Positions 49,427 to 58,596 of a stretch of DNA of 64,000 bases are shown here, piece by piece (the first letter of the stretch is position 1; every line of letters starts with the position of its first letter). The notes under the pieces were generated by a model. The model did not search any database and had not been told where the DNA came from. It was given only the letters and a program-made list of their open reading frames with translations. The position numbers and the translations under genes were made by a program. The DNA comes from Hyphomicrobiales bacterium. Its GTDB lineage: Bacteria > Pseudomonadota > Alphaproteobacteria > Rhizobiales > Rhizobiaceae. The DNA lies in NCBI GenBank assembly GCA_900473185.1, contig UCKU01000054.1, forward strand, positions 1 to 64,000, in the 5' to 3' direction.

Positions 49427-49472
49427 AGAGCATTTCGAAATGCTCTATCCCCTGTTTTCGCAATTCCGGACG
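49427..49472. repeat. Palindrome plus rhizobial repeat (copy B) in the urtA-urtB gap
   Basis: A 22-bp perfect palindrome (49426-49447; core AGAGCATTTCGAAATGCTCT) is followed by TTTTCGCAATTCCGGACG (49455-49472), which resembles the sequence at 11877-11896. Both are typical of dispersed rhizobial intergenic elements. Confidence 0.65.
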
Positions 49473-49540
49473 CAAACGCTGCACAGTCCTTCTGGAATTG
49501 CTCCAGCGTCGACCTGTTCGCCTACCCGCTGGGGACGGAG

Positions 49541-49571
49541 CTTCCGCCCGGATTTGAAATCCGGACGGAAG
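49541..49571. other. 15-bp hairpin in urtA-urtB gap
   Basis: CTTCCGCCCGGATTT and AAATCCGGACGGAAG pair with one mismatch and almost no loop. It lies 30 nt downstream of urtA on the minus strand, without U-tract. In binding-protein-first operons such hairpins allow more binding protein than membrane components; this role is inferred. Confidence 0.6.
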
Positions 49572-49600
49572 TTCTTCTGGCTCGTGTCGGATCGGCTAAC

Positions 49601-50893
49601 TCAGGAACCCTTGCCGCCGCACTTGCCGGTGGCAACGTTGAAGTTGCCGCAGTTCATCGGCTTGCGCCAATCGGAGATCAGATCCTTGGAGTCCGGCAGG
49701 AAGTCGGACCATTCGTCGCCGACGACTTCAGGGGTCTGCTGGACGATTTCGAACTGGCCGTTTGCCTGGATTTCACCAATCAGCACCGGCTTGGTGATGT
49801 GGTGGTTCGGCATGACGGTCGCGGTGCCGCCGGAAAGGTTCGGTACGGAAACGCCAATGATGTGGTCGAGAACCGCATCCGTATCGGTCGTACCGGCCGC
49901 CTGAACGGCCTTAACCCAGGCATTGAAGCCGATATAGGCAGCTTCCATCGGGTCGTTGGTCACGCGCTTGTCGTTCTTGGTATAGGCATGCCATTCCTTG
50001 ATGAACTTCTTGTTGATCGGCGTATCGACCGATTCGAAGTAGTTCCAGGCAGCCAGATGGCCGACGAGCGGCTTGGTGTCGAGACCGGCAAGCTCTTCTT
50101 CGCCGACCGAGAAGGCGACGACCGGAATGTCGGTTGCCTTGACGCCCTGGTTGCCGAGTTCCTTGTAGAAGGGAACGTTGGCGTCACCGTTGATGGTGGA
50201 GACGACGGCAGTCTTCTTGCCGGCCGAGCCAAATTCCTTGATCTTGGAAACTTCCGTCTGCCAGTCGGAGAAACCGAACGGCGTGTAGTTGATCAGGATG
50301 TCTTCCTTCGGAATGCCCTTCGATTCCAGATAGGCTTCCAGGATCTTGTTGGTCGTACGCGGATAGACATAGTCGGTGCCTTCGAGCACGAAGCGCTTAA
50401 CGCCTTCTGTGTTCATCAGGTAGTCGACGGCCGGGATTGCCTGCTGGTTCGGAGCGGCACCCGTGTAGAAGATGTTGCGCGAGGATTCTTCACCCTCGTA
50501 CTGGACCGGGTAGAAGAGCAGCGAGTTCAGTTCTTCGAAAACCGGCAGGACCGACTTGCGCGAAGAGGAAGTCCAGCAACCGAAGACGGCCGCAACCTTG
50601 TCCTTTTCGATCAGCTCGCGTGCCTTTTCGGCAAAGAGCGGCCAGTCGGAAGCCGGGTCGACGACGACGGCTTCGAGCTTCTTGCCGAGAAGGCCGCCCT
50701 TCTTGTTCTGCTCATCGATGAGCATCAGCATTGCGTCTTTCAGCGTCGTTTCGGAAATCGCCATCGTGCCGGAAAGCGAGTGCAGAACGCCGACCTTGAT
50801 CGTGTCATCGGCGGCAATTGCGCCGTGAAAGGCGGCCGATGCCGCCATAACGGCGCCAAGTGCGGCGCCCGTGATAGTGGACTTGAGATTCAT
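49601..50893 (-). CDS. urtA: Urea-binding periplasmic protein UrtA
   Basis: Protein of 430 residues with a signal peptide (about 1-27, MNLKSTITGAALGAVMAASAA). The mature part has the strongly conserved UrtA start DTIKVGVLHSLSGTMAISE, FGCWTSSSRKSVLPVFEELNSLLFYPVQYEGEE, and the GGKG tail with Cys. It binds urea (or short amides). It leads the urt operon; upstream I found no convincing sigma-54/NtrC site. Confidence 0.96.
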   Translation of the reverse strand: MNLKSTITGAALGAVMAASAAFHGAIAADDTIKVGVLHSLSGTMAISETTLKDAMLMLIDEQNKKGGLLGKKLEAVVVDPASDWPLFAEKARELIEKDKVAAVFGCWTSSSRKSVLPVFEELNSLLFYPVQYEGEESSRNIFYTGAAPNQQAIPAVDYLMNTEGVKRFVLEGTDYVYPRTTNKILEAYLESKGIPKEDILINYTPFGFSDWQTEVSKIKEFGSAGKKTAVVSTINGDANVPFYKELGNQGVKATDIPVVAFSVGEEELAGLDTKPLVGHLAAWNYFESVDTPINKKFIKEWHAYTKNDKRVTNDPMEAAYIGFNAWVKAVQAAGTTDTDAVLDHIIGVSVPNLSGGTATVMPNHHITKPVLIGEIQANGQFEIVQQTPEVVGDEWSDFLPDSKDLISDWRKPMNCGNFNVATGKCGGKGS

Positions 50894-51037
50894 CTGGTTG
50901 AACTCCCCTCTTCTTGTTCCGCAACAGGCCGGAAACGGAAATTAACTGTTGCCGAGGGGACTATCGGGTGCTGCAGCGCAAAAACACATACGCAAAATGA
51001 CGTAGGCGGCAGGGGCAAACAGGCAGGCAAAGACAAG

Positions 51038-51067
51038 ACAGGACATCCCACGGAGAGGATGCCCTGT
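51038..51067 (-). terminator. Terminator of the PAP2 phosphatase gene
   Basis: ACAGGGCATCC / GGATGTCCTGT with one mismatched pair and an 8-nt loop, then TCTTGTCTTTG when read on the minus strand; 10 nt after the gene's stop. Confidence 0.65.
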
Positions 51068-51077
51068 GAGTTCGATA

Positions 51078-52982
51078 TTATCCGCCGATCGTCAAGGTGA
51101 CCGATGTCGGGCCGTAGGAAAGGGTCGCCTTGTGGCCGGAGATGGTGAACTTGTCGAAGATACCGGTGATGGCTCCCGCCTTCAGGATCTCGATCTGCGT
51201 TCCGGGCGCCGGGGCGTAGCCCGAGGCAAGTGTGACGTCGAGGTCGCCGGAGAGCGCCGCCTTGCCCGCGATGACCAGCGTGCCCGCGCCGTCGGCACCG
51301 AGCGTCGGCTTCGCTGCGGCATTGGCGAGCTGCTGGTAATCACCGCCTACAGTCAGGGGTCTATCGGCCGCCAGGACGAGAGAACCGCCGTTCACGGACA
51401 GTCCGCCGGTGCCGAAGGCCGAGGGCGAGCCTGCCACCAGTACGCCCTCTTCCAGCACCGTGCCGCCCGCATAGCTGTTGGCGCCGGAAAGGCCGAGAAT
51501 GCCGCTGCCGCGCTTCGCCAGTTTGCCCTTGCCGCCGATATCGTTGCGCCAGGTATCGATCGCATTGAAGCCGCCCTTTGCGGCATCCATCGTCACGGTC
51601 ACGTCCTGATCGAAGGCGCCATAGCCGTCTGCGGCGGCAAACAGGTTGAGGCGGCCGTAGCCTTCGGCATCATCGAGCAGCGGATAGCCGGAGGCGATCT
51701 CCGTGGTCTTCAGTACGTCGCGGCGCTGCTCGCCGTCGAGATAGGGCAGACGCGTTTCGAGAAGCGCTTCGGCGCCCTGCGGCACACGGGCCGGCTGGTC
51801 GGTCCCGTGGATGGTGGGCAGGCCATAGCTCAGGCGCTGCAGCACGTAAGCGCGGTTGGCGTCGTGATCGGCGAAACGGTCTGCGGCGAGCGGCGCTGCA
51901 TGGGCCGCGACTTCGAGCACACCCGCATTCGCAACGCCCGACTTGGCAATCAGCCATGACTGCGTTTGGGCATAAGCATCGCTCTTCAGCGCGGCGTTGT
52001 CGGCCTTGTTCAGATTGTAGACGACCGTGGCGGTGCCGAGCATACGGCCACCCATTACGTCGAGGGGGGAATGCATGCCGGCAAGGATGCGGTCTTCGCC
52101 CAATTCGCTGGCGCGCGTGATCATTTCCTGGAAGCGCTGCGGCACGAGATAGGCCATGGCGAGCGCATCCCGCCAGGCTTCCGCCGTGTGCCCGCTCGGG
52201 AAGCCGCCGTCTTCGGCCGGCTTGCCGTTCTTCGCGGGCTCGAGCGCCGGGACGACCGAGACGTCTTGGCTCCAGCGGTAGGGGCGGGCATATTTGAAAT
52301 AGCGCTTGGCCGGCTCCGTCGAGCCGTCACCGCTCGCGGCATTGATGAAGTCGATGGCAAGGCCCATGTCCGGATTGGCATCGGTCTTGTTTTCCGTGTC
52401 CGGCTTGCTGCCGGCGCCGCGATTGTTGCCCTTGTCGTCGTATTTGACCGTCGTCGCATCGGCCGCGACTTCAGTGATCGTGGTGGTCTGCTTGGAGCCC
52501 GCCTTCCAGGCATCCGTCAGCGGACCAAGGCCATCGACAATGCTGGCATTCTTGCCCCGCCGATCGTCGAGATAAGCGGCAGCCGCCTGATCGGCCGTCC
52601 GTGCTCGCGTCGCCTTGACGACATAGGCGATGTTCGCATCATGAACGAGCTTGTTGACGACCTGGCCGTCGGTCTTGCTGGAGGGGATGCCGTCCCAATC
52701 CGTCTTGGCAACCGCAGGGCAATTGTCCTTGGCCGGTGCCTCTACACCGGCATCGACGAACGGCGTGCGCGGCGTCCAGACTTCGAGGAAGCCGGAGAGA
52801 AGATGGACGGCGGCATTGGTGTCCACCGTCGAGAAGCAGGCGTCGCCACGCTTGTTGGTGTTTCCGGCCTCCACATAAGGCGCTTTTACCGCCGTGGCCT
52901 GCTCGGCAGCGGCAAGCGATGGCACGATCGAAAGAAGGCAGACGAGCGCGGTGCTCAGCCGGCAAAGGCTTGGAACAGACAT
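51078..52982 (-). CDS. Secreted PAP2-type acid phosphatase with autotransporter-like repeats
   Basis: Protein of 634 residues with signal peptide (about 1-25, MSVPSLCRLSTALVCLLSIVPSLAAA). The PAP2 active site is complete: KYARPYRW (KxxxxxxRP-like), FPSGHTAEAW, and EDRILAGMHSPLDVMGGR (R-x5-H-x3-D). The last about 150 residues carry an autotransporter-associated beta-strand repeat (SGANSYAGGTVLEEG...FGTGGLSVNGG) and end at TLTIGG, with no beta-barrel. It should be a periplasmic or surface phosphatase. Starts 178 bp from the divergent hybrid kinase; ATG 52982 is chosen over an upstream frame that overlaps the kinase. Confidence 0.9.
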   Translation of the reverse strand: MSVPSLCRLSTALVCLLSIVPSLAAAEQATAVKAPYVEAGNTNKRGDACFSTVDTNAAVHLLSGFLEVWTPRTPFVDAGVEAPAKDNCPAVAKTDWDGIPSSKTDGQVVNKLVHDANIAYVVKATRARTADQAAAAYLDDRRGKNASIVDGLGPLTDAWKAGSKQTTTITEVAADATTVKYDDKGNNRGAGSKPDTENKTDANPDMGLAIDFINAASGDGSTEPAKRYFKYARPYRWSQDVSVVPALEPAKNGKPAEDGGFPSGHTAEAWRDALAMAYLVPQRFQEMITRASELGEDRILAGMHSPLDVMGGRMLGTATVVYNLNKADNAALKSDAYAQTQSWLIAKSGVANAGVLEVAAHAAPLAADRFADHDANRAYVLQRLSYGLPTIHGTDQPARVPQGAEALLETRLPYLDGEQRRDVLKTTEIASGYPLLDDAEGYGRLNLFAAADGYGAFDQDVTVTMDAAKGGFNAIDTWRNDIGGKGKLAKRGSGILGLSGANSYAGGTVLEEGVLVAGSPSAFGTGGLSVNGGSLVLAADRPLTVGGDYQQLANAAAKPTLGADGAGTLVIAGKAALSGDLDVTLASGYAPAPGTQIEILKAGAITGIFDKFTISGHKATLSYGPTSVTLTIGG

Positions 52983-53160
52983 GGTGATACCCGAATTGGT
53001 TGAACGGACGGCGGGAGAGTTAGAGCCCTTATGTGACAGACCGGTTTCAAAAATATTGCCGTTCTGTGAATCTGCCGGCGTTCCGCCTCTTGCCTTTCCC
53101 GCCCATCCCGCCAAAAGTGGCTCGGAAACGATAAGCTGACCGGAACGCCGGAAAGAGGGC

Positions 53161-56100
53161 ATGACAGCGCGCCAACGCATCATTCCGGTGAGACGCGAAT
53201 ATAATCGCTGGGTCGCCAACCAGACGCTCGAAGATTACGCGCTGCGCTTCACCGCAAAGAGTGCCCGGCGCTTCTCCTCCCAGCGCATCTCGCAGACGGC
53301 GATCGGCGCGATCTCTTTCCTGGCGCTGGAAGCGATCGGCGGCGCCATCACACTGTCCTACGGCACCACCAATGCCTTCTATGCCATCATCGTTGCCTCG
53401 GTCGCCATGCTGGCGATCGGCTTGCCGATCAGCCGATACGCCATTCGCCACGGCGTCGATATCGACCTGCTGACGCGCGGTGCAAGCTTCGGTTACATCG
53501 GCTCGACCATCACCTCGCTGATCTATGCAAGCTTCACCTTCATGCTGTTTGCGATCGAGGCCTCGATCATGTCGGGCGCGCTGGAGCTGACGCTCGGAAT
53601 TCCGCTCTGGATCGGCTACATCATCAGCGCCGTGATGGTGATCCCGCTCGTCACCCACGGCGTGCGGCTGATCAGCAAGTTCCAGCTGATGACCCAGCCC
53701 TTCTGGATCATCCTGAACATCCTGCCTTTCATCTTCATCGCCTTTCTGGACTGGGGCCAATTCGATGTCTGGCGCGCCTTTGCCGGTATCCGCCACGTCT
53801 CCGGCCCGCCCGGCACGGTCGCGGATTTCAACCTCGTCGAATTCGGCGCAGCCTCTGCCGTCATCCTAGCGCTGATGTCGCAGATCGGTGAACAGGCGGA
53901 CTTCCTGCGCTTTCTGCCACCGGACCCGCAGCGCAAGTGGCGCCATCGCCTCGCCATCTTCCTCGCCGGTCCTGGCTGGGTCATCATCGGTGCGCCGAAG
54001 CTGCTTGCCGGTTCATTTCTCGTGGTGCTGACCTTCACCTCCGGCGTGCCGGTCGACCGCGCCGCTGACCCCGCGCAGATGTATCTGACCGCCTTCGGCT
54101 ACATGATCCCCTGGCATAACGCCGCCCTGCTGCTGATGGCCGCCTTCGTGGTGGTCTCGCAGCTGAAGATCAACGTGATGAACGCCTATGCCGGCTCGCT
54201 TGCCTGGTCGAATTTCTTCTCGCGCCTGACACACAGCCATCCCGGCCGCGTTATCTGGCTGGTCTTCAACGTGGCGATTGCGCTGCTCTTGATGGAGCTC
54301 GGCATCTACCGGCTGCTCGAGGAAACGCTCGGCATCTTCTCGATCATCGCCATGGCCTGGCTCTGCACGATCTCGGCCGATATCTTCATCAACAAGCCGC
54401 TCGGCCTTGCCCCTCCCGGCATCGAGTTCAAGCGCGCCCATCTCTATGACATCAACCCGGTCGGCCTCGGCGCCATGACGTTGTCCGCCGGCGTCGCGCT
54501 CATCGCCCATTTCGGCACCTTCGGCTCGATCGCAGCTTCGCTTGCGCCCTACATCACCCTTGTGATCGCGTTGATCGCCTCGCCCACCCTCGCCTGGGCG
54601 ACGAAGGGCAAGTTTTATCTCGCCCGCAAGCCGCGCCACGCCTGGAAGAACCTGACCACCATCACCTGCTCCGTCTGCGAACATCCCTTCGAGCCGGAGG
54701 ATATGGCCTGGTGCCCGGCCTATGCCGCGCCGATCTGCTCGCTCTGCTGCTCGCTAGACAGCCGCTGCCACGACATGTGCAAGCCGAATGCCCGCTTCAA
54801 TGCGCAGGTCGGCGCCGTCGCAAAGACCCTGCTGCCGGAAACCATCGTCCAGAAGCTGACCACCCGCCTCGGCCGCTACGGTATTGCCGTGGCGCTGGCG
54901 CTGACGGCCGTCGGTGCAATCCTTGCCATGATCGCCCATCAGGTTAGCTCGGCCTCGCCGGAGACGGCCGAAGTCGTCAACCGCACCATTCTGATCGTCT
55001 TCTTCGTCTTCTCGGTCATCGCCGGCGTCGCCTGCTGGTTTTATGTGCTTGCCCATGACAGCCGCGTCGTTGCAGAGGAAGAATCGTCCCGCCAGAACAC
55101 CCTGCTCCTCAAGGAAATCGCCGCCCACAAGAAAACCGACGCCGCGCTGCAGACCGCCAAGGAAACCGCTGAAGCCGCCAACCGTGCCAAGAGCCGCTAT
55201 GTCGTGGGCCTCAGCCACGAATTGCGAACGCCGCTGAACGCCGTTCTCGGCTATGCCCAGATCCTTGAACGCGACGAGACGATCCCCGCGCCGCGCCAGT
55301 CATCGATCAAGGTGATCCGCCGCAGCGCCGAACATCTCTCCGGTCTGATCGATGGCCTTCTGGACATCTCGAAGATCGAGGCCGGCCGCCTGCAGGTCTA
55401 TTCGAACGAGATCAACATCCAGGACTTTCTCGACCAGATCGTCGATATGTTCCGGCCGCAGGCACAGGCAAAGGGGCTTTCCTTTATCCACGAGCGTGCT
55501 CCATCGCTGCCGCAATTTGTCCGAACCGACGAGAAGCGGCTGCGCCAGATTCTCGTCAACCTGCTCTCCAACGCCATCAAGTTCACCGACGAAGGCAGCG
55601 TCACCTTTGATGTGGGCTATCGCAGCCAGGTCGCGACCTTCACCGTCTCCGACACAGGCCGCGGCATCACCGAGAAGGATCTGACGCGTATCTATGAGCC
55701 CTTCCAGCGCGGTGAAGCGGAAAGCGTGCGCCCCATGCCCGGTCTCGGCCTCGGCCTCACCATCACACGCCTGCTGACCAACACGCTCGGCGGCGAAATC
55801 TCTGTCACGAGTGAAAAAGACAAGGGCTCGACCTTCCGCGTCCGTCTCATGCTGTCGGCCGTGATGCGCCCTGCAGCCCCGCCGCAGGAGAAAAAGATCG
55901 TCAGCTATGACGGCCCGCGCCGCACCATTGTCGTCGTCGACGACAATGAGGATCATCGCGAGATGATGCGCGAAATCCTGGTCCCCCTCGATTTCATCGT
56001 GCTGACGGCCGCAAGCGGCCCCGACTGCCTGACGCTAATCGAGGGTATCGAGCCGGACCTCCTCCTCGTCGATATCTCCATGCCCGGCATGAACGGCTGG

Positions 56101-56544
56101 CAGCTTGTCTCCCGGCTGCGCGAGACGGGACGCACAGCGCCGATCCTGATGCTGTCAGCCAATATCGGCGATGCCGCCGCTCACAGCGACAGCGACGACA
56201 GCCACAGTGACGCGATCGGCAAGCCCGTCGACATCAAGCAGCTGCGCGACAAGCTGGCCCTGCATCTTGCCCTGAAGTGGCTCTATGCCGACGATCAGAC
56301 ACCTGCGCCGGTGATTGCCGCCATGCCGCTCAAGAGCCCTGGAACAGCGCATGTGCAGGAGCTGCTGCGTCTCGGCGAGATCGGCTACATCAGAGGCATA
56401 GAAGCCAAGCTCGCCGACCTTGCCAAAGTGGAGGCAAATCAGCCATTCACGGAAGAACTCCGCTCCTATGTCGGCGCCTTCGATCTCGCCGGCTTCATTG
56501 ATTTCCTGCATAAATTCGAAGAAAAAGGTGAAACCGTTGGCTGA
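53161..56544 (+). CDS. NCS1-permease / histidine kinase / receiver hybrid
   Basis: Protein of 1127 residues. Residues about 35-480 form a 12-span NCS1 (purine/cytosine/hydantoin-type) permease domain; a Cys-rich linker follows (C503, C506, C518, C526, C529, C530, C536, C540), then two more spans (about 572-592 and 608-630). HisKA starts near 680 with His686 in SHELRTPLNA; the ATPase has NLLSNAIKF, DTGRGI and GLGLGLTITR; a receiver domain starts near 922 with DDNED and phosphoacceptor Asp971 (LLVDISMPGMNG). An alpha-helical tail of about 110 residues follows. Likely a transporter-type sensor of a solute that acts through the next gene, which overlaps it. Confidence 0.93.
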   Translation: MTARQRIIPVRREYNRWVANQTLEDYALRFTAKSARRFSSQRISQTAIGAISFLALEAIGGAITLSYGTTNAFYAIIVASVAMLAIGLPISRYAIRHGVDIDLLTRGASFGYIGSTITSLIYASFTFMLFAIEASIMSGALELTLGIPLWIGYIISAVMVIPLVTHGVRLISKFQLMTQPFWIILNILPFIFIAFLDWGQFDVWRAFAGIRHVSGPPGTVADFNLVEFGAASAVILALMSQIGEQADFLRFLPPDPQRKWRHRLAIFLAGPGWVIIGAPKLLAGSFLVVLTFTSGVPVDRAADPAQMYLTAFGYMIPWHNAALLLMAAFVVVSQLKINVMNAYAGSLAWSNFFSRLTHSHPGRVIWLVFNVAIALLLMELGIYRLLEETLGIFSIIAMAWLCTISADIFINKPLGLAPPGIEFKRAHLYDINPVGLGAMTLSAGVALIAHFGTFGSIAASLAPYITLVIALIASPTLAWATKGKFYLARKPRHAWKNLTTITCSVCEHPFEPEDMAWCPAYAAPICSLCCSLDSRCHDMCKPNARFNAQVGAVAKTLLPETIVQKLTTRLGRYGIAVALALTAVGAILAMIAHQVSSASPETAEVVNRTILIVFFVFSVIAGVACWFYVLAHDSRVVAEEESSRQNTLLLKEIAAHKKTDAALQTAKETAEAANRAKSRYVVGLSHELRTPLNAVLGYAQILERDETIPAPRQSSIKVIRRSAEHLSGLIDGLLDISKIEAGRLQVYSNEINIQDFLDQIVDMFRPQAQAKGLSFIHERAPSLPQFVRTDEKRLRQILVNLLSNAIKFTDEGSVTFDVGYRSQVATFTVSDTGRGITEKDLTRIYEPFQRGEAESVRPMPGLGLGLTITRLLTNTLGGEISVTSEKDKGSTFRVRLMLSAVMRPAAPPQEKKIVSYDGPRRTIVVVDDNEDHREMMREILVPLDFIVLTAASGPDCLTLIEGIEPDLLLVDISMPGMNGWQLVSRLRETGRTAPILMLSANIGDAAAHSDSDDSHSDAIGKPVDIKQLRDKLALHLALKWLYADDQTPAPVIAAMPLKSPGTAHVQELLRLGEIGYIRGIEAKLADLAKVEANQPFTEELRSYVGAFDLAGFIDFLHKFEEKGETVG

Positions 56545-57448
56545 GCTTCCCCGCGACATCGTTCTGCTGGTCGATGATTCGCCCGAAGCCCTCGGCTTCC
56601 TGACCGATGCACTGGAGCAGTCGGGCTTTTCCGTGCTGATCGCCACTTCCGGCTCGGCCGCGCTCAATATCGTCGAACGCATCACGCCCGACCTCATCCT
56701 GCTCGATGCGGTCATGCCCTCGATGGACGGTTTTGAAACCTGCCGCAGGCTGAAAGCCAATGCCGCCGTCGCCCAGGTGCCTGTCATCTTCATGACCGGG
56801 CTCACCGAAACCGAACATGTGGTGCACGCCCTGGAATCAGGCGGCGTCGACTACCTGTCGAAGCCGATCAATATCGACGAGCTGCGCGCCCGCATCCGCG
56901 TTCACCTGCGCAACGCCCGCTCGGCGCAGAGCGCGCGTGTGGCGCTCGATGCCGCCGGCCGCCACCTTCTGGCCGTCAAGGGCAATGGCGCGATCCACTG
57001 GTCTACGCCGCAGGCAACCCGCCTCGTCAACGCCGCCATGGGCAGCGACGACGGCATGGAGGTCGTCTCCCGAACGATCGGCAACTGGATGAAGGAACGC
57101 GCCGCAGCCGCCCGCGATGCACTCATCTCCATCGCTCATGCCGGGCAGGCTGCCCTGCAACTCGCCTTCCTTGGCGCCATCGGCCCGGACGAATATCTCT
57201 TCCGCCTGACGGCCGCCAACCAGCGCAACGACGACGCGGTCCTGCGTCAGCACTTTGCGCTGACACAGCGCGAATCCGAAGTGCTGATGTGGATCGCCAA
57301 AGGCAAGGCCAACCGCGATATCGGCGAAATTCTCGGCCTCTCCGCCCGCACGGTGAACAAGCACCTGGAACAGATCTATGTGAAGCTCGGCGTCGAAAAC
57401 AGGGCATCCGCCGCCGTGAAGGCGGCGCATGTGCTGCATGAGATGTGA
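56537..57448 (+). CDS. LuxR-type response regulator paired with the NCS1 hybrid kinase
   Basis: Protein of about 303 residues. An N-terminal receiver (about 6-120) has DDSPE, the phosphoacceptor Asp in LILLDAVMPSMDG, and the conserved Lys in YLSKPINI. A middle region (about 130-235) is followed by a C-terminal LuxR HTH (FALTQRESEVLMWIAKGKANRDIGEILGLSARTVNKHLEQIYVKLGV). Start is TTG 56537, overlapping the hybrid-kinase stop by 8 nt with AAGGTG upstream; GTG 56528 is an alternative. Targets are unknown. Confidence 0.88.
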   Translation: MAELPRDIVLLVDDSPEALGFLTDALEQSGFSVLIATSGSAALNIVERITPDLILLDAVMPSMDGFETCRRLKANAAVAQVPVIFMTGLTETEHVVHALESGGVDYLSKPINIDELRARIRVHLRNARSAQSARVALDAAGRHLLAVKGNGAIHWSTPQATRLVNAAMGSDDGMEVVSRTIGNWMKERAAAARDALISIAHAGQAALQLAFLGAIGPDEYLFRLTAANQRNDDAVLRQHFALTQRESEVLMWIAKGKANRDIGEILGLSARTVNKHLEQIYVKLGVENRASAAVKAAHVLHEM

Positions 57449-57468
57449 GGGATGGCAGGCGACGTGCC

Positions 57469-58437
57469 TCAGACCACCCGGTCCGGCGCCTCGCGGCCCT
57501 CGAAGAAATCAGTCACATTCTCCACGACCTTCATCCCCATCGCTGTGCGGGTTTCCTCCGTCGCACTGCCGAGATGCGGCAACAGAATGACATTCTCCAT
57601 CCGCCGCAACGCGTCTGGCACATGCGGCTCCGCCTCGTAGACATCGAGCCCTGCGCCGCGGATCGTGCCTTTATCAAGCGCAGCGATCAACGCCGTCTCA
57701 TCGACCACGTCGCCGCGCGCCGTATTGATGAGGAAGGCGCCTGGCTTCATTGCCGCAAGCCGCGCAGCATTCATCAGATGCCGGTTTTCCGCGCCGCCGG
57801 GGCAATGCAGCGAGACGAAATCGGAAGCCGCAAGCACCTCCTCCACCGAAACAAGCTGACGTGCTCCGTAGCGTGCCGCTTCGGCGGAATCGATCTGTGA
57901 GCGGTTGTAGAACACGACATCCATGCCAAAACCGAAATGGCAGCGTTGCGCGAAAGCCTTGCCGATTCGTCCGAAGCCGATAATGCCGACGGTCTTGCCC
58001 GTCACCTTCGTGCCAACCATATGCGTCGGGCACCAGCCCTTCCATTCGCCGGCACGCAGTTTCCGCTCGCCCTCCCCGCCGCGACGTGCGACGGACAGCA
58101 GAAGCAGCATGGCAATATCAGCCGTGCAATCAGTCAGGACACCAGGCGTGTTCGTCACCACGATGCCCTTCGCCTTGGCGGTGGCGATATCGATGTGATT
58201 GAAGCCCACCCCGAAATTGCCGAGGATTTTCGTACGTACGTCCCCGGAAAAGACCGCAGTCGGAAGCTTGTCGGAAACGGTCGGCAGCACCGCATCATAA
58301 TCCACCAGCGCCTGACGCAACTCGCTTTCAGCAAGCGGCACATCATCTCTGTTGAGCGTCAGGTCGAAGCGCTCGGCGAGCACGGCCTCTACCGCGGCAG
58401 GCCAGCGCCGGGTGACGAGAATGCGGGGTTTTGGCAT
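57469..58437 (-). CDS. D-2-hydroxyacid dehydrogenase (glyoxylate/hydroxypyruvate reductase type)
   Basis: Protein of 322 residues. The Rossmann motif GIIGFGRIGKAFA (about 149-161) is intact; catalytic Arg (NTARGDVVDE), Glu (GLDVYEAEP) and His (LLPHLGSATEET) are present. It reduces 2-oxoacids such as glyoxylate or hydroxypyruvate with NAD(P)H; exact substrate unknown. Convergent with the LuxR regulator gene (20 nt between ends). Confidence 0.92.
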   Translation of the reverse strand: MPKPRILVTRRWPAAVEAVLAERFDLTLNRDDVPLAESELRQALVDYDAVLPTVSDKLPTAVFSGDVRTKILGNFGVGFNHIDIATAKAKGIVVTNTPGVLTDCTADIAMLLLLSVARRGGEGERKLRAGEWKGWCPTHMVGTKVTGKTVGIIGFGRIGKAFAQRCHFGFGMDVVFYNRSQIDSAEAARYGARQLVSVEEVLAASDFVSLHCPGGAENRHLMNAARLAAMKPGAFLINTARGDVVDETALIAALDKGTIRGAGLDVYEAEPHVPDALRRMENVILLPHLGSATEETRTAMGMKVVENVTDFFEGREAPDRVV

Positions 58438-58546
58438 GAATCTGGATCCTCCATCCTTGCCTCTGGCTTAGGCCATGAAGGCCAGGAATGGAATGGCTTT
58501 CGAAGCCGTAAAGACTGAGATCTTGAAATGCGCAGGCGAAACGAAA

Positions 58547-58571
58547 GAAGCCCGGTCGATGACCGGGCTTC
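58547..58571 (-). terminator. Terminator of livK
   Basis: Perfect 11-bp stem GAAGCCCGGTC / GACCGGGCTTC around a 3-nt loop, followed on the minus strand by TTTCGTTT. It lies 26 nt after the livK stop. Confidence 0.8.
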
Positions 58572-58596
58572 CATGAAAGGCATCACTGCCAGAGGC

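Noticed and set aside
50894..51000. Sigma-54/NtrC promoter before urtA
   Set aside because: I searched both for TGGC-N8-TTGC-like pairs and for NtrC-type palindromes and found no convincing match.
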